From Terriglobia bacterium (GTDB taxonomy: Bacteria; Acidobacteriota; Terriglobia; Terriglobales; Acidobacteriaceae): DNA of 64,000 nucleotides. The translations under genes and the position numbers were made by a program. The first letter of the stretch is position 1. The number at the start of each line of letters is the position of its first letter. Below, one piece after another: positions 52,911-61,800 of the stretch. The stretch covers positions 1-64,000 of the forward strand of contig JAVUPY010000032.1 in assembly GCA_032252755.1 (NCBI GenBank), read 5' to 3'. The notes below the pieces were generated by a model. It ran no database searches, had not been told where the DNA came from, and worked only from the letters and a program-made list of their open reading frames with translations.

Positions 52911-53522
52911 ATGAGCAGCAAGAAGTCAATTTTGCTTGTCGATGACGAGCCGAACATTAGATTGGTTCTCGGCGCAATACTGGAACGCGCCGGCTTTGCG
53001 GTTACTGCTGCCGAGGACGGATTTGCGGCTCTCCGGGCGATTCAGCGGTGCCGACCGGACCTGGTGATCACCGATCTGCGAATGCCAGACATGAACGGCT
53101 TCGAGTTGCTCTCTGTTCTCCGCGCCAGATTTCCAGAGCTACCGACAGTCGCGATAAGCGGCGAGTTCCTGACCATCGATGTAACGCAAGGGCCGATTGC
53201 AGACGCTTTCTTCCAGAAAGGTAACTACGCACTTTCCGACTTCCTCGATAAGATATCGCAGTTGGTTGAAGCGCCCAGAAACAAAGATGCCGAGTGCGCT
53301 GTCAGGAGCAGCACGCTCTGGACCCCGACGGGTGATGCCCCAGTGATGCTTACATGCACCAACTGTCTCCGCACGTTTCCCATCGACCCGTGTGAGGGAC
53401 ACATGCAATCCAGGGCGACGAACTGCATTTTTTGCGGATCGGCCCTCGAGATTCAACTTGTAGCCATTGGATTAGCTCAACCGTCTACTCCACCCGGTGC
53501 ACAATCGGAAGCCGCTGATTAG
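52911..53522 (+). CDS. Response regulator receiver with a C-terminal zinc-ribbon-like domain
   Basis: 203 residues from the ATG at 52911 with AAGGAAA upstream. Receiver domain about 5-125: the acidic pair DDE at 11-13, the phospho-acceptor Asp55 in LVITDLRMPDMNG, and the conserved lysine in FFQKGNY. Instead of a DNA-binding domain, the tail has CTNC and CIFC pairs (MLTCTNCLRTFPIDPCEGHM; TNCIFCGSALE), a probable zinc ribbon for protein or nucleic-acid contact. It diverges from the PAS/HisKA gene, so they may be partners. No output enzyme is visible. Confidence 0.8.
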   Translation: MSSKKSILLVDDEPNIRLVLGAILERAGFAVTAAEDGFAALRAIQRCRPDLVITDLRMPDMNGFELLSVLRARFPELPTVAISGEFLTIDVTQGPIADAFFQKGNYALSDFLDKISQLVEAPRNKDAECAVRSSTLWTPTGDAPVMLTCTNCLRTFPIDPCEGHMQSRATNCIFCGSALEIQLVAIGLAQPSTPPGAQSEAAD

Positions 53523-53897
53523 TGGCAAAAGAGGCCTGCAGGAACTCCCGTTCCAACGACATTATTTCTACCACTTTTTGGGTAAGCACATACTTATATA
53601 ATTCGGCGAAGATGCTTGTTTTCAGTTACTTACTTCGTGTACAACCGAAATCTGCATATGCTCGCTCCATATTTTCCACTGATGTTTTCCGTTGCTCCAT
53701 CCTTTTTTTCAGGGTAAAGTAAACAGTTTGATAAGTGAGTCGGGAACCCCGCTGTACGTATCTAATGAGATGTAGGCTCTCGTAGGTAACTCAAGAGGCT
53801 TTTCTCGGGTTCGGTACGTCTATATCAGTAAAGGCAGTTGGAGACCCTCAAGTTTTCCCGCCACAAAAAACTCATCGCAGAGGTAGGACACTTACTC
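53523..53897. other. 375-bp AT-richer intergenic region or long leader
   Basis: Base composition is visibly more AT-rich than its surroundings from 53560 to 53730. The second half (53740-53830) contains GTACGT twice (near 53754 and 53812) and a short CGGG-AAC-CCCG hairpin. No supported gene is seen. It may be a structured 5' leader of the small protein at 53898. Confidence 0.35.
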
Positions 53898-54125
53898 ATG
53901 GCAAAAAGACGCGGCAATCCTAACTGGGGAAAGCCGGAGCCCATCGGTCCGGTTACCCCCACCATCACCGAGTTCGAGCAGGTGGTTCGGGAGTTCAAAC
54001 TGACTCCTGATCAGTACATTCGCTCGACTCGTCTGCGCGAGTGGGCTCGTCGCAACAAGAACTCGAAGTACGTGCCCGAGCCACTCCTGGAAGCCTGGGG
54101 CTTCGAAATCGAATCGACGCTCTAA
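53898..54125 (+). CDS. Small basic protein of unknown function
   Basis: 75 residues from the ATG at 53898, preceded by AGAGG about 15 nt upstream; an earlier in-frame start at 53838 is less likely. The N-terminus is basic (MAKRRGNPNWGKPEP) and the rest is predicted helical with amphipathic segments (TEFEQVVREFKLTPDQYIRS; LREWARRNKNSKYVPEPLLE). There is no signal peptide, cysteine or known motif. The charge pattern and TPDQYIRSTRLREWA give it the look of a nucleic-acid- or ribosome-associated protein, which is conjecture. A strong UUCG-loop terminator follows 20 nt after the stop, which supports real expression. Confidence 0.6.
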   Translation: MAKRRGNPNWGKPEPIGPVTPTITEFEQVVREFKLTPDQYIRSTRLREWARRNKNSKYVPEPLLEAWGFEIESTL

Positions 54126-54145
54126 GCTGCTACGTCCGTTTCACC

Positions 54146-54172
54146 AAAGGCCGCCTTCGGGCGGCCTTTAAA
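54146..54172 (+). terminator. UUCG-tetraloop terminator
   Basis: AAAGGCCGCC (54146-54155) pairs exactly with GGCGGCCTTT (54160-54169) around TTCG, followed by AAACTTT. It is stable and lies 20 nt after the small-protein stop. Confidence 0.8.
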
Positions 54173-54217
54173 CTTTGCCGCGTTGTCGTTTTGCCGTTTT
54201 AAAATACCCCGATTGCA

Positions 54218-54832
54218 ATGCCTTTCTCCGCCGCCCAAATCGTTCCCCTGATCATCGCCACGAGCTTTGCTGCCGGTCTCAACGTCTACGCAACGGTGGC
54301 GACCCTCGGACTTTTGGGCCGATTCCATGCTGTCGCTCTTCCCGGCAGTCTGACGCTGCTGCAGGACTGGCGCATAATCGCCGTTGCCGCCGCGCTTTTC
54401 GTTCTCGAACTCTTCGCCGACAAGATTCCCTATTTCGATCTCCTCTGGAACGCCGTTCACACTTTCATACGTGTGCCTGTCGCCGCACTCCTCGCCTACT
54501 CCGCCAGCAACCAACTCTCTCCCGAATGGCACTTCGCCAGCGTCGCTCTTGCATCTGGTGTGGCCCTCGCGGCTCATGGGGGAAAGACCGCGCTACGGGC
54601 CGGCGTGACTCCCTCTCCCGAACCTTTCTCCAACATAGCGCTGAGCGCCTCGGAAGATGTGCTCGCGATATTCCTTACCTGGCTCGCAACGCAGCATCCT
54701 TTTATAGCTGCCGCTCTCGCGCTCGTCCTCGTCGCTTTGCTGATCCTCGCGATCCGGTGGATCTGGCGCATGCTCCGCGCCGTCATTCGTCGCCTTCGCC
54801 GAGGCCCGTCACCTGCGCCGGCCCAAACCTAG
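54218..54832 (+). CDS. DUF4126 family membrane protein
   Basis: 204 residues with about five predicted helices. The family core is recognisable: FAAGLNVYATVATLGLLGRF near the N-terminus, then FVLELFADKIPYFDLLWNAVHTFIRVP, here cited as the ELFADKIPYFD motif, and LALVLVALLILAIRWIWRML at the end, followed by a basic tail. No function is established for the family. No Shine-Dalgarno is visible, and a TAAAAT box (54200-54205) ends 12 nt before the ATG, again suggesting a very short leader. Confidence 0.8.
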   Translation: MPFSAAQIVPLIIATSFAAGLNVYATVATLGLLGRFHAVALPGSLTLLQDWRIIAVAAALFVLELFADKIPYFDLLWNAVHTFIRVPVAALLAYSASNQLSPEWHFASVALASGVALAAHGGKTALRAGVTPSPEPFSNIALSASEDVLAIFLTWLATQHPFIAAALALVLVALLILAIRWIWRMLRAVIRRLRRGPSPAPAQT

Positions 54833-55018
54833 CTCCGTGCCCGGTTTCGGCCTTGAATTTGGCTTGAGACTTTCAGCTTTTCGACTTTCAGCGTTTTGCT
54901 CTTCGGTTGTTTTGTTGACCCTCTCTCCCTCGGATGAGATAGTTAAACGTTTGAGGTGTTTATACCGCGCCGTTCCGGGAGCCGATTCCTGCCGGTGCGT
55001 TCCTACGGAGTCCAATAG

Positions 55019-55636
55019 ATGGTTCGCCTTGTTCCGCGCGAAACCAAATTTTTCGACATGTTTGCCGAAATGGCCAGCAATCTTACCGAAGGCGCTGTGA
55101 CTTTGCGCGGCCTTTTGCAGAACTATAAGAACGTTCCCGAGACGGTTCAGAAGATCAAGGACATTGAGCACAAGGGCGACGACCTGACTCATGCCGTCGT
55201 GGTCAAACTGAACCAGACCTTTATTACACCTTTCGACCGCGAGGACATTCACGCTCTCGCCAGCGCGCTTGACGACGTCCTCGATTACATCAACTCCGCT
55301 GCCGACCGCCTCCTGATGTACAAAGTCAATTCGGCGCCGCAATCCGCTGCCAAACTCGCCGACGTCATCGTCCGCCAAAGCCAGGAACTCTCCAAGGCCG
55401 TTTTACTTCTCGAGAAAAACCAGCAGAAGGTTCTCGATCACTGCGTCGAGGTCAATCGCCTCGAAAACGAGGCCGACGCCATCTCCCGCGACGCCATCGG
55501 CAAGCTCTTCCAGGAAGAGAAGGATCCCATCCAGCTCATCAAGATCAAGGAGCTGATGGAAGTTCTGGAGACCGCGACCGACAAGGCCGAAGACGCCGCC
55601 AATGTCATGGAATCGGTAATTCTCAAGAGCGCATAG
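55019..55636 (+). CDS. DUF47 family protein (PhoU-like, phosphate transport accessory)
   Basis: 205 residues, all-helical. It begins MVRLVPRETKFFDMFAEMASNL, followed by KDIEHKGDDLTHAVVVKLNQ and TPFDREDIHALASALDDVLDYINSAADR, quoted in part; these are signature features of the DUF47/YkaA family. The ExxxD metal-binding helices resemble PhoU. Such proteins are encoded beside PiT transporters and are thought to modulate them. It lies 38 nt before the PiT gene in the same orientation, with GGAG before the ATG. Confidence 0.9.
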   Translation: MVRLVPRETKFFDMFAEMASNLTEGAVTLRGLLQNYKNVPETVQKIKDIEHKGDDLTHAVVVKLNQTFITPFDREDIHALASALDDVLDYINSAADRLLMYKVNSAPQSAAKLADVIVRQSQELSKAVLLLEKNQQKVLDHCVEVNRLENEADAISRDAIGKLFQEEKDPIQLIKIKELMEVLETATDKAEDAANVMESVILKSA

Positions 55637-55674
55637 TCATGCGCCGTTTTCCGCATTCTTAAGGAATTCAACGA

Positions 55675-56724
55675 GTGGACACAGGACTCATACTTCTACT
55701 CATCACCGTTGCCGTAGCCCTGGTATTCGACTTCCTCAACGGCTTCCACGATGCAGCCAACAGCATCGCTACCGTAGTTTCCACCCGCGTCCTGTCGCCG
55801 AAAATCGCAGTCGTCTGGGCCGCGTTCTTCAACTTCGTCGCCGCCTTCCTGCTCGGAACCGCCGTCGCGCACACCATTGGCAAGGGCATGATCCAGCTCG
55901 ACATCGTGACGCAGTACGTTGTTCTTGCCGGACTCGGCGGCGCAATCGTTTGGGATCTACTGACGTGGTGGTGGGGGCTTCCGACATCCTCTTCCCACGC
56001 CCTCATCGGCGGCTATGCCGGTGCTGCCATCGCTCGCGCGGCCATCCTGCGCGGTTGGGGGACCGCCTTCAACGTCATCATTGCTTCCGGATGGATCAAG
56101 ACCGTCGCATTTATCTTCATCGCCCCCATCATGGGCCTGATCCTCGGCTGGATCTTCATGATCAGCATGTACTGGATCCTGCGCAGCCGCGCACCGCGCA
56201 CCGTCGACAAATGGTTCCGGAAATTACAGCTTCTCTCCGCCGCCGCATATTCCATCGGCCACGGCGGCAACGACGCGCAGAAGACGATGGGGATCGTCGC
56301 CGGCGCGCTCTACACCGGCGGACTCATGAGCAAGGCGGACATGGCGGGTAACTGGGGCATCTATCACTACCCCATTATTCTTGCCGCGAACGGTGCCATC
56401 GCTCTTGGAACCTACTTCGGGGGTTGGCGCATCGTCCATACCATGGGATCGAAGATCACGAAGCTGAAACCCGTCGGCGGCTTCTGCGCCGAAACCGCCG
56501 GAGCCATTACGCTCTTCGGCACCGCGCTCGCCGGAATCCCAGTCTCGACCACTCACACCATTACGGGCGCAATAGTTGGTGTCGGCACCACGCACCGTAT
56601 CTCCGCGGTGCGCTGGGGTGTCGCCACCCGTATCGTCTGGGCATGGGTTCTGACGATCCCGGCGTCAGCGGCGGTCTCAGCAATCGCCTTCTGGCTCATC
56701 CGGCTCGTGAACCACAACGCATAG
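55675..56724 (+). CDS. pit: PiT-family inorganic phosphate transporter
   Basis: 349 residues from a GTG at 55675 with AAGGAA upstream. About 10 membrane helices. Both PiT signature repeats are present: GFHDAANSIATVVSTRVL near residue 22 and SIGHGGNDAQKTMGIV near 200. The second half ends with VSTTHTITGAIVGVG. It imports metal-phosphate coupled to protons or sodium at low affinity. It is paired with the DUF47 gene. No PHO-box-like sequence was found upstream. Confidence 0.93.
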   Translation: MDTGLILLLITVAVALVFDFLNGFHDAANSIATVVSTRVLSPKIAVVWAAFFNFVAAFLLGTAVAHTIGKGMIQLDIVTQYVVLAGLGGAIVWDLLTWWWGLPTSSSHALIGGYAGAAIARAAILRGWGTAFNVIIASGWIKTVAFIFIAPIMGLILGWIFMISMYWILRSRAPRTVDKWFRKLQLLSAAAYSIGHGGNDAQKTMGIVAGALYTGGLMSKADMAGNWGIYHYPIILAANGAIALGTYFGGWRIVHTMGSKITKLKPVGGFCAETAGAITLFGTALAGIPVSTTHTITGAIVGVGTTHRISAVRWGVATRIVWAWVLTIPASAAVSAIAFWLIRLVNHNA

Positions 56725-56766
56725 CTGGCCCGTGCAATAAAACGGTCTCGCGGAATAACAAAACCC

Positions 56767-56809
56767 GTCATCCTGAGCGGAGTCGCGAAGCGACTTAGTC
56801 GAAGGACCC
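56767..56809. repeat. 43-bp dispersed repeat (GTCATCCTGAGCG type), intergenic copy
   Basis: Starts GTCATCCTGAGCGG and ends GTCGAAGGACCC. The internal stem GTCGC/GCGAC (56782-56786 with 56790-56794) has loop GAA. It matches the copy at 58361-58403 in 38 of 43 positions. It lies between the convergent pit and amylase genes. Confidence 0.8.
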
Positions 56810-56878
56810 GCATTTCTCTCTCAATCGGTCCCCCCTGCTTTTTCGCTTCGTCATCACTGACAATCAAGAGGAAGGCCC

Positions 56879-58780
56879 CTATTTCACTTCGTAGATCTCC
56901 ACTCCATACCTCGGTGCCGCAATCGTCACGGTTTCATTCGCAATCGCTGCCGACTGCGCCCCCATCAGTGGCTCCAACCCGTGCACCGACTCCATCGGTG
57001 TATCTTTGAGATCCAGTTTGATCGACTCCGCACCCTCATTGAAGATGATGAGCACCTTCTCCTTCCCATCGTCCCGCAGATACGCGAAGAACTTCTCCGC
57101 CGCCCCAATCGTCCACTGATGCCCATCTTCGAGTGCCGGGTGAGTCTTCCGCAGCGCGATCAGGCTGCGCAGGTATTCGAAAATATCCTTCTGCTGCTGA
57201 GTTCTTCCCTGTTGGGAGAACGCATCCTGCGGGTCTCCCTCCCACCCTCCCGGAAAATCATGCCGGTTGTCCGGATCGTCTCCGCCGGTCATCCCAATCT
57301 CGTCGCCGTAATAAAGTTGCGGAATACCACGCAGCGTCATCAGCAATCCGAGCGCTGCCTTCAACTTTCCCGGCGTCGCTCCCGGTTCACTCAGGAATCG
57401 CTTTATGTCGTGATTCCCCACGAACGTCACCAGGTCGTCCGGCCTGAGATAGAGATCGTCATACCGCATAATCTTCTGCAGGGCGTCCGCAGGCTTGCCC
57501 CTCACCAGCACCTCGCGAATCGTGCTCTCCACCGGGAAATCGAACATCGTCCACAGCCCATCGTCGATTCCGTCCCACTCCTTGCGGCCGCCTTCAAAGA
57601 ACGAATTGATCGTCGGGTCAGTATTATTGACTTCCCCAATCGTGTTCACCTGCGGATAGATCCTGAACAGTTTGCGATGCCAGTAGCTCCAGAATTTCCG
57701 CGACGAATACGGAAACGTATCCAACCGAAACCCATCCAGCCCGCCCGTTTCCATCCACCACACAGCGTTATCCAGCAGATACTTCGCCACGTGCGGATCG
57801 TCCACGTTCAAATCCGGCAGCACGTCCGCAAACCATCCTTCGAGAATGTCCTTCTGCTGCTGAAAACTCGCGTGCGGATCGACGAGGTATTCGAAGTGAT
57901 AATCGAATGGCGGATGATCCTGCGGCGTACCATGCAACCACGTCGGCAGCGGCGGATGCTTCGCCCAGGCGTGATCCGGCCCAACATGGTTCACAACGTA
58001 ATCGAAGAAGAACTTGATACCGTCCGCGTGCGCTACCGCGGCCAGCCGCTCGAAATCCTGCAACGTCCCGAAGTGCGGGTCGACCGCGTACATGTCGATC
58101 ACGCCGTACCCGTGATAATCGTTGGCGTTCTTCCAGAACGGCGTCAGCCATAGCGCCGTGACCCCCAGCTCTTTCAAGTACGGCAAGTGATCCGCTATCC
58201 CTTTCAAATCGCCGCCATGGAATCCGCGCGGCTTACTCCGATCGTAATAACCCTTCGCGCCCGCCGGATCGTCATTCGACGTATCCCCGTTCGCAAACCG
58301 GTCCGGCATGATCAGGTACAGCACATCGGTTTTCTTTAGCCCGAAATGACATACCGCCGTGTCATCCTGAGCGGAGCCGCGTAGCGGCGTAGCCGAAGGA
58401 CCCTTTGTTTCTGTCTGTGCTGCGCACGGCTCTCGCTTCAGTATTGGAAACTCAAACTCCGCTCTTCCCTTCTCCCCCGCAACCACGAACTTCGCCGTCC
58501 CCGACTTCACATCCGGGGCCAGTTTCAGCCACACGAATAGATACCCTTCGTTTCCGGGCTCAACCCGGTCCACGCTCACGCCCGGATAATCCGTCGTAAC
58601 TTTCGCCCCGTCGAACCCCGCCCCACACACCAGCAGCATCGGATTCTCCGGCAGACCCGCCCACCAGTTCGGCGGCTCCACCTTGCTGATGCTCAACGCT
58701 CCTTGAGCGACTGCTTGCACCGCAAAAACAACCGCGAGGAAAAAAAGAACCGCTGCCCGTTGCCATTGCGCTCTGCGCAT
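56879..58780 (-). CDS. GH13 alpha-amylase family enzyme (cyclomaltodextrinase/neopullulanase-like), exported
   Basis: 633 residues. Signal peptide about 1-26. An N-terminal Ig-like domain (about 27-115: ISKVEPPNWWAGLPENPMLLV) is as in SusA/cyclomaltodextrinase-type enzymes. The GH13 barrel has conserved regions FFFDYVVNHVG (I), GLDGFRLDTF (II, nucleophile Asp), TIGEV (III, acid/base Glu) and FVGNHD (IV). A C-terminal beta domain follows. It hydrolyses alpha-1,4 links in maltodextrins or starch, probably in the periplasm. A 43-bp dispersed repeat lies in frame at the linker (residues about 126-140, GPSATPLRGSAQDD), so this stretch is probably not ancestral. It is followed upstream by the TonB receptor gene on the same strand. 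Confidence 0.9.
   Translation of the reverse strand: MRRAQWQRAAVLFFLAVVFAVQAVAQGALSISKVEPPNWWAGLPENPMLLVCGAGFDGAKVTTDYPGVSVDRVEPGNEGYLFVWLKLAPDVKSGTAKFVVAGEKGRAEFEFPILKREPCAAQTETKGPSATPLRGSAQDDTAVCHFGLKKTDVLYLIMPDRFANGDTSNDDPAGAKGYYDRSKPRGFHGGDLKGIADHLPYLKELGVTALWLTPFWKNANDYHGYGVIDMYAVDPHFGTLQDFERLAAVAHADGIKFFFDYVVNHVGPDHAWAKHPPLPTWLHGTPQDHPPFDYHFEYLVDPHASFQQQKDILEGWFADVLPDLNVDDPHVAKYLLDNAVWWMETGGLDGFRLDTFPYSSRKFWSYWHRKLFRIYPQVNTIGEVNNTDPTINSFFEGGRKEWDGIDDGLWTMFDFPVESTIREVLVRGKPADALQKIMRYDDLYLRPDDLVTFVGNHDIKRFLSEPGATPGKLKAALGLLMTLRGIPQLYYGDEIGMTGGDDPDNRHDFPGGWEGDPQDAFSQQGRTQQQKDIFEYLRSLIALRKTHPALEDGHQWTIGAAEKFFAYLRDDGKEKVLIIFNEGAESIKLDLKDTPMESVHGLEPLMGAQSAAIANETVTIAAPRYGVEIYEVK
58361..58403. 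repeat. 43-bp dispersed repeat, copy inside the amylase coding sequence
   Basis: Same 43-bp length as the copy at 56767. Stem GCCGC/GCGGC (58376-58380 with 58384-58388), loop GTA. Two of the five differences from the other copy change both sides of the same stem pair (T-A to C-G). Confidence 0.85.
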
Positions 58781-58847
58781 AGAAGTGATCGTCCCCCGAA
58801 AAGAAAAAGGGGAACAGGTCGCCCTGCTCCCCGCGGTGAATGAAAGG

Positions 58848-61800
58848 TTAGAACATCAATCGAACTGCAATCTGCATGCGACGTTCAGATGACAGTTTGG
58901 TCGTGTTCTGTACCCCGAAGTTGCCGTTTGTCCAGGTCGGACCTCCAAAATTCGAATCCGGGTTCTGGAACTGTGGCGTATTGGTCACGTTGAACATTTC
59001 AAGACGCAGTTGCGACTTGAAGTTTTCGTAGATCGGGATGTCCTTGAAGATCGACATATCCCAAACATGGCTTCCCGGCCCATGGAAATAGTTACGTGCC
59101 AGGTTGCCGATCTGTCCGGCAGGTGCCGAAGTGAACGCACCGGCCGGGCAAACCAACCAATACGGGTTGCCATTTGAATCATGGCTTCCCGGGTTGACCT
59201 TGCAGCCGCCATTGTAGACAGTTGTCAACCGGCTGTTGTTGTAGAACACGTTGATCGGCGAGCCGCTCTGGAGGGTGACAATGTTGTTCCACTGCCATCC
59301 GCCAAGGACGTAATCGACCGCGGTCGGAGCGCCGCTTAACCACCGGCGTCCTTTACCCCACGGCAGTTCATAAAGGACTGAAGCGACAAGAGCGTGCCGG
59401 ATGTCAGTATCCGAGTTGCCCTTGTTGTAGCTGAGCAACGGGACTCCGTCCGGACCGACAGAGATGCCGCCGCCGTTGTTGGTGCTGGAAGTGCTGAATG
59501 CACTGTTGGAGTTGTCCAGCGTATGCGACCAGGTATACGAAACCGTGTACTGCAAACCGCTCGACATGTTACGTCGAATACTGGCCTGCAGGCCGTTGTA
59601 CATTCCGGTACCAACGTTTGCCATCTCCGTAATTTGGCCAACCGTCGGGAACCACTGCACTCCGGTACCAAATGCTCCCTGGTTCGCCTGGAACCGCGTG
59701 GACAGGTGGTCCATCTTGGTCCCGATATATCCAACTGACACTGCCGTGTTCTTGAATAGTTCGTGCTGTACCTGCAAGTTCCACTGCTGTACCGACGAGT
59801 TCTGGTTGTTCCTCGGCCAGTACAGAATGTTTGCAGCCGTGCTCAGGTTTTTCGGATCAATTGAGGGGACTGCCGGAGGCAGCGCACCTGTCGCACCCAC
59901 CGGATTGTTGCTCCCGGGGGCAGCAGCGCCGCTCAACGTAATGCGATATCCCGTCGAGCAGGTAGTTGGAGTCGGACAAGCCCAGTAGGACGAATATCCA
60001 TTGAAGTCTGGGTTGTTCGGCAACTGGTTATCAACACCGCCACGGTCGAGGAAGTAGAACATTCCATAACCGCCGCGAAGGACAGTCTTGCCCGTTCCGA
60101 AAACGTCGTAGGCAAATCCGAAACGCGGAGCAATGTTGTTCTTGTCCGTGTTAATCAGCGAGCGAGGCTGCCCAGCATCCGTCGGGCGGACCAGGGTACC
60201 CGTCGCAGGGTCGAAGTTCGACATCCGGTCGCTCACTTCGAACGGCCAGGTGAACAGGTCGTAGCGAATTCCGAGATTCAACGTCAGTCGACTGGAGATG
60301 CGCCAGTCGTCTTGGGCAAAGTAACCGGTCTCCCAGTTCCTTGTCTTGTAGTAACCGCTCATGTCGCCAACCTGGTAACCGCCCATGAACCCGGCTTCCA
60401 GTTCGGCAACCTGCGCACCCGTGAAGGTACCCTGTCCGGAATAGCCCCAAGGCATACCTCCGCAGCCCGGTCCGCAGTTGTTGTCATCGATCCAGAAGTA
60501 GCCTTTCGCGCGGTTACCCTGCACAAAATCCAGCTTCCGGTTGATGATGTTGAACCCGAACTTGAAAGTGTGCCGGCCCTCGCTGTAGCTCACCGTGTCG
60601 GTGAATTGCAAAGGTTTCTGTGGCACTGAGTAGAGTCCATAGTCACCCGTGTACTCCAGTTGCCGGCTTGCTCCCCAGCCACCGATCAGCGGCATTCCCC
60701 CGAGAAGGCTGTTGCGGTTCGCGTTGGGAATACCCAGGTTCTCTCCCATCGGTGTTCCTTGGAACGGCGGCTCATAGGCATACAAATCGCGGGTATATCC
60801 GAACCGGAATTCATTGATGACCCTGGCTCCAAAACTGTGAGTCCAACCTACAGCAATAGCACGAGGATGCGTCGGGTTGTTGCCTGAGCCCCAGCCCGAA
60901 GGCAGGTCATGATTCGCATCTCTCAGAAGGTCGCTTACGGTCATCGCATCCTGAGCGTAGCTGCCACGCACAAAGATGGTGTCCTTGGCGCCTACGACGT
61001 AATCCAACCGCGCATCGGCATCGTCGTAGTTACGAAGCTGTTGGCGTGACGGCTGGAAGTTTGCGGCATTGATTGCCACACCGGTGATGTTCGGAAGCGG
61101 ATAGGCGTTCACCAGCGCCACGCCGACCGAATTCTGATACATAGGATCGATTATGTTGATATTCGGTCCTCGCGAGCCAGTCGCTGCGTCACCGACCCAG
61201 CCGAATGGCAGACAAGTCTGTGGATTAAACACATAACCCTGACTCGTCGCCAGCGGCGTGCCGACCAGGTTCGGACAAATCTGGGCAACGGGCACCGTCG
61301 TCATGCTGGGTCCACCCGGGCCCAGCAGCTCGGTGAAATTGCCTTCCCGCATCAGCGGAGTGGGAACCCACGTCGGGCCATCGCTCGTCGGAATCTTCTG
61401 CCGCAGTCCCTGGTAATCCATGAACAGAAACAGCTTGTTCTTTACCAGCGGACCACCCAAAGTTCCGCCGAACTGGTTACGAATGAATGTATTGTCGTTG
61501 TTGTGCCATGCCCTTGCGTTGAATTCACCGGACTGACGGAACCAGAAAGCCGAGCCGTGAAAAGCGTTCGTGCCCGACTTGATGGAGGCCTGAACTACCG
61601 CTCCGCCCGCGCGCCCGATTTCTGCCGGGGCAACGCTGGTGTTGACTTTGAATTCCTGGATAGCTTCGACCGGCGGGAAGAAGACGATCGAATTGATCAT
61701 TGAATCGTTATTGTCTACGCCGTCGAGAATGTAGTTGTTGGCTTGCTGGCGCAGTCCGTTGGCGGACAGTGAAGCGCCGCCCGTATCAGAGTTGCGCCAA

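Noticed and set aside
56981-58153. 390-codon plus-strand frame
   Set aside because: Antisense to the GH13 amylase with all four catalytic regions intact. The product is Arg/His/Leu-rich, a codon-bias shadow.
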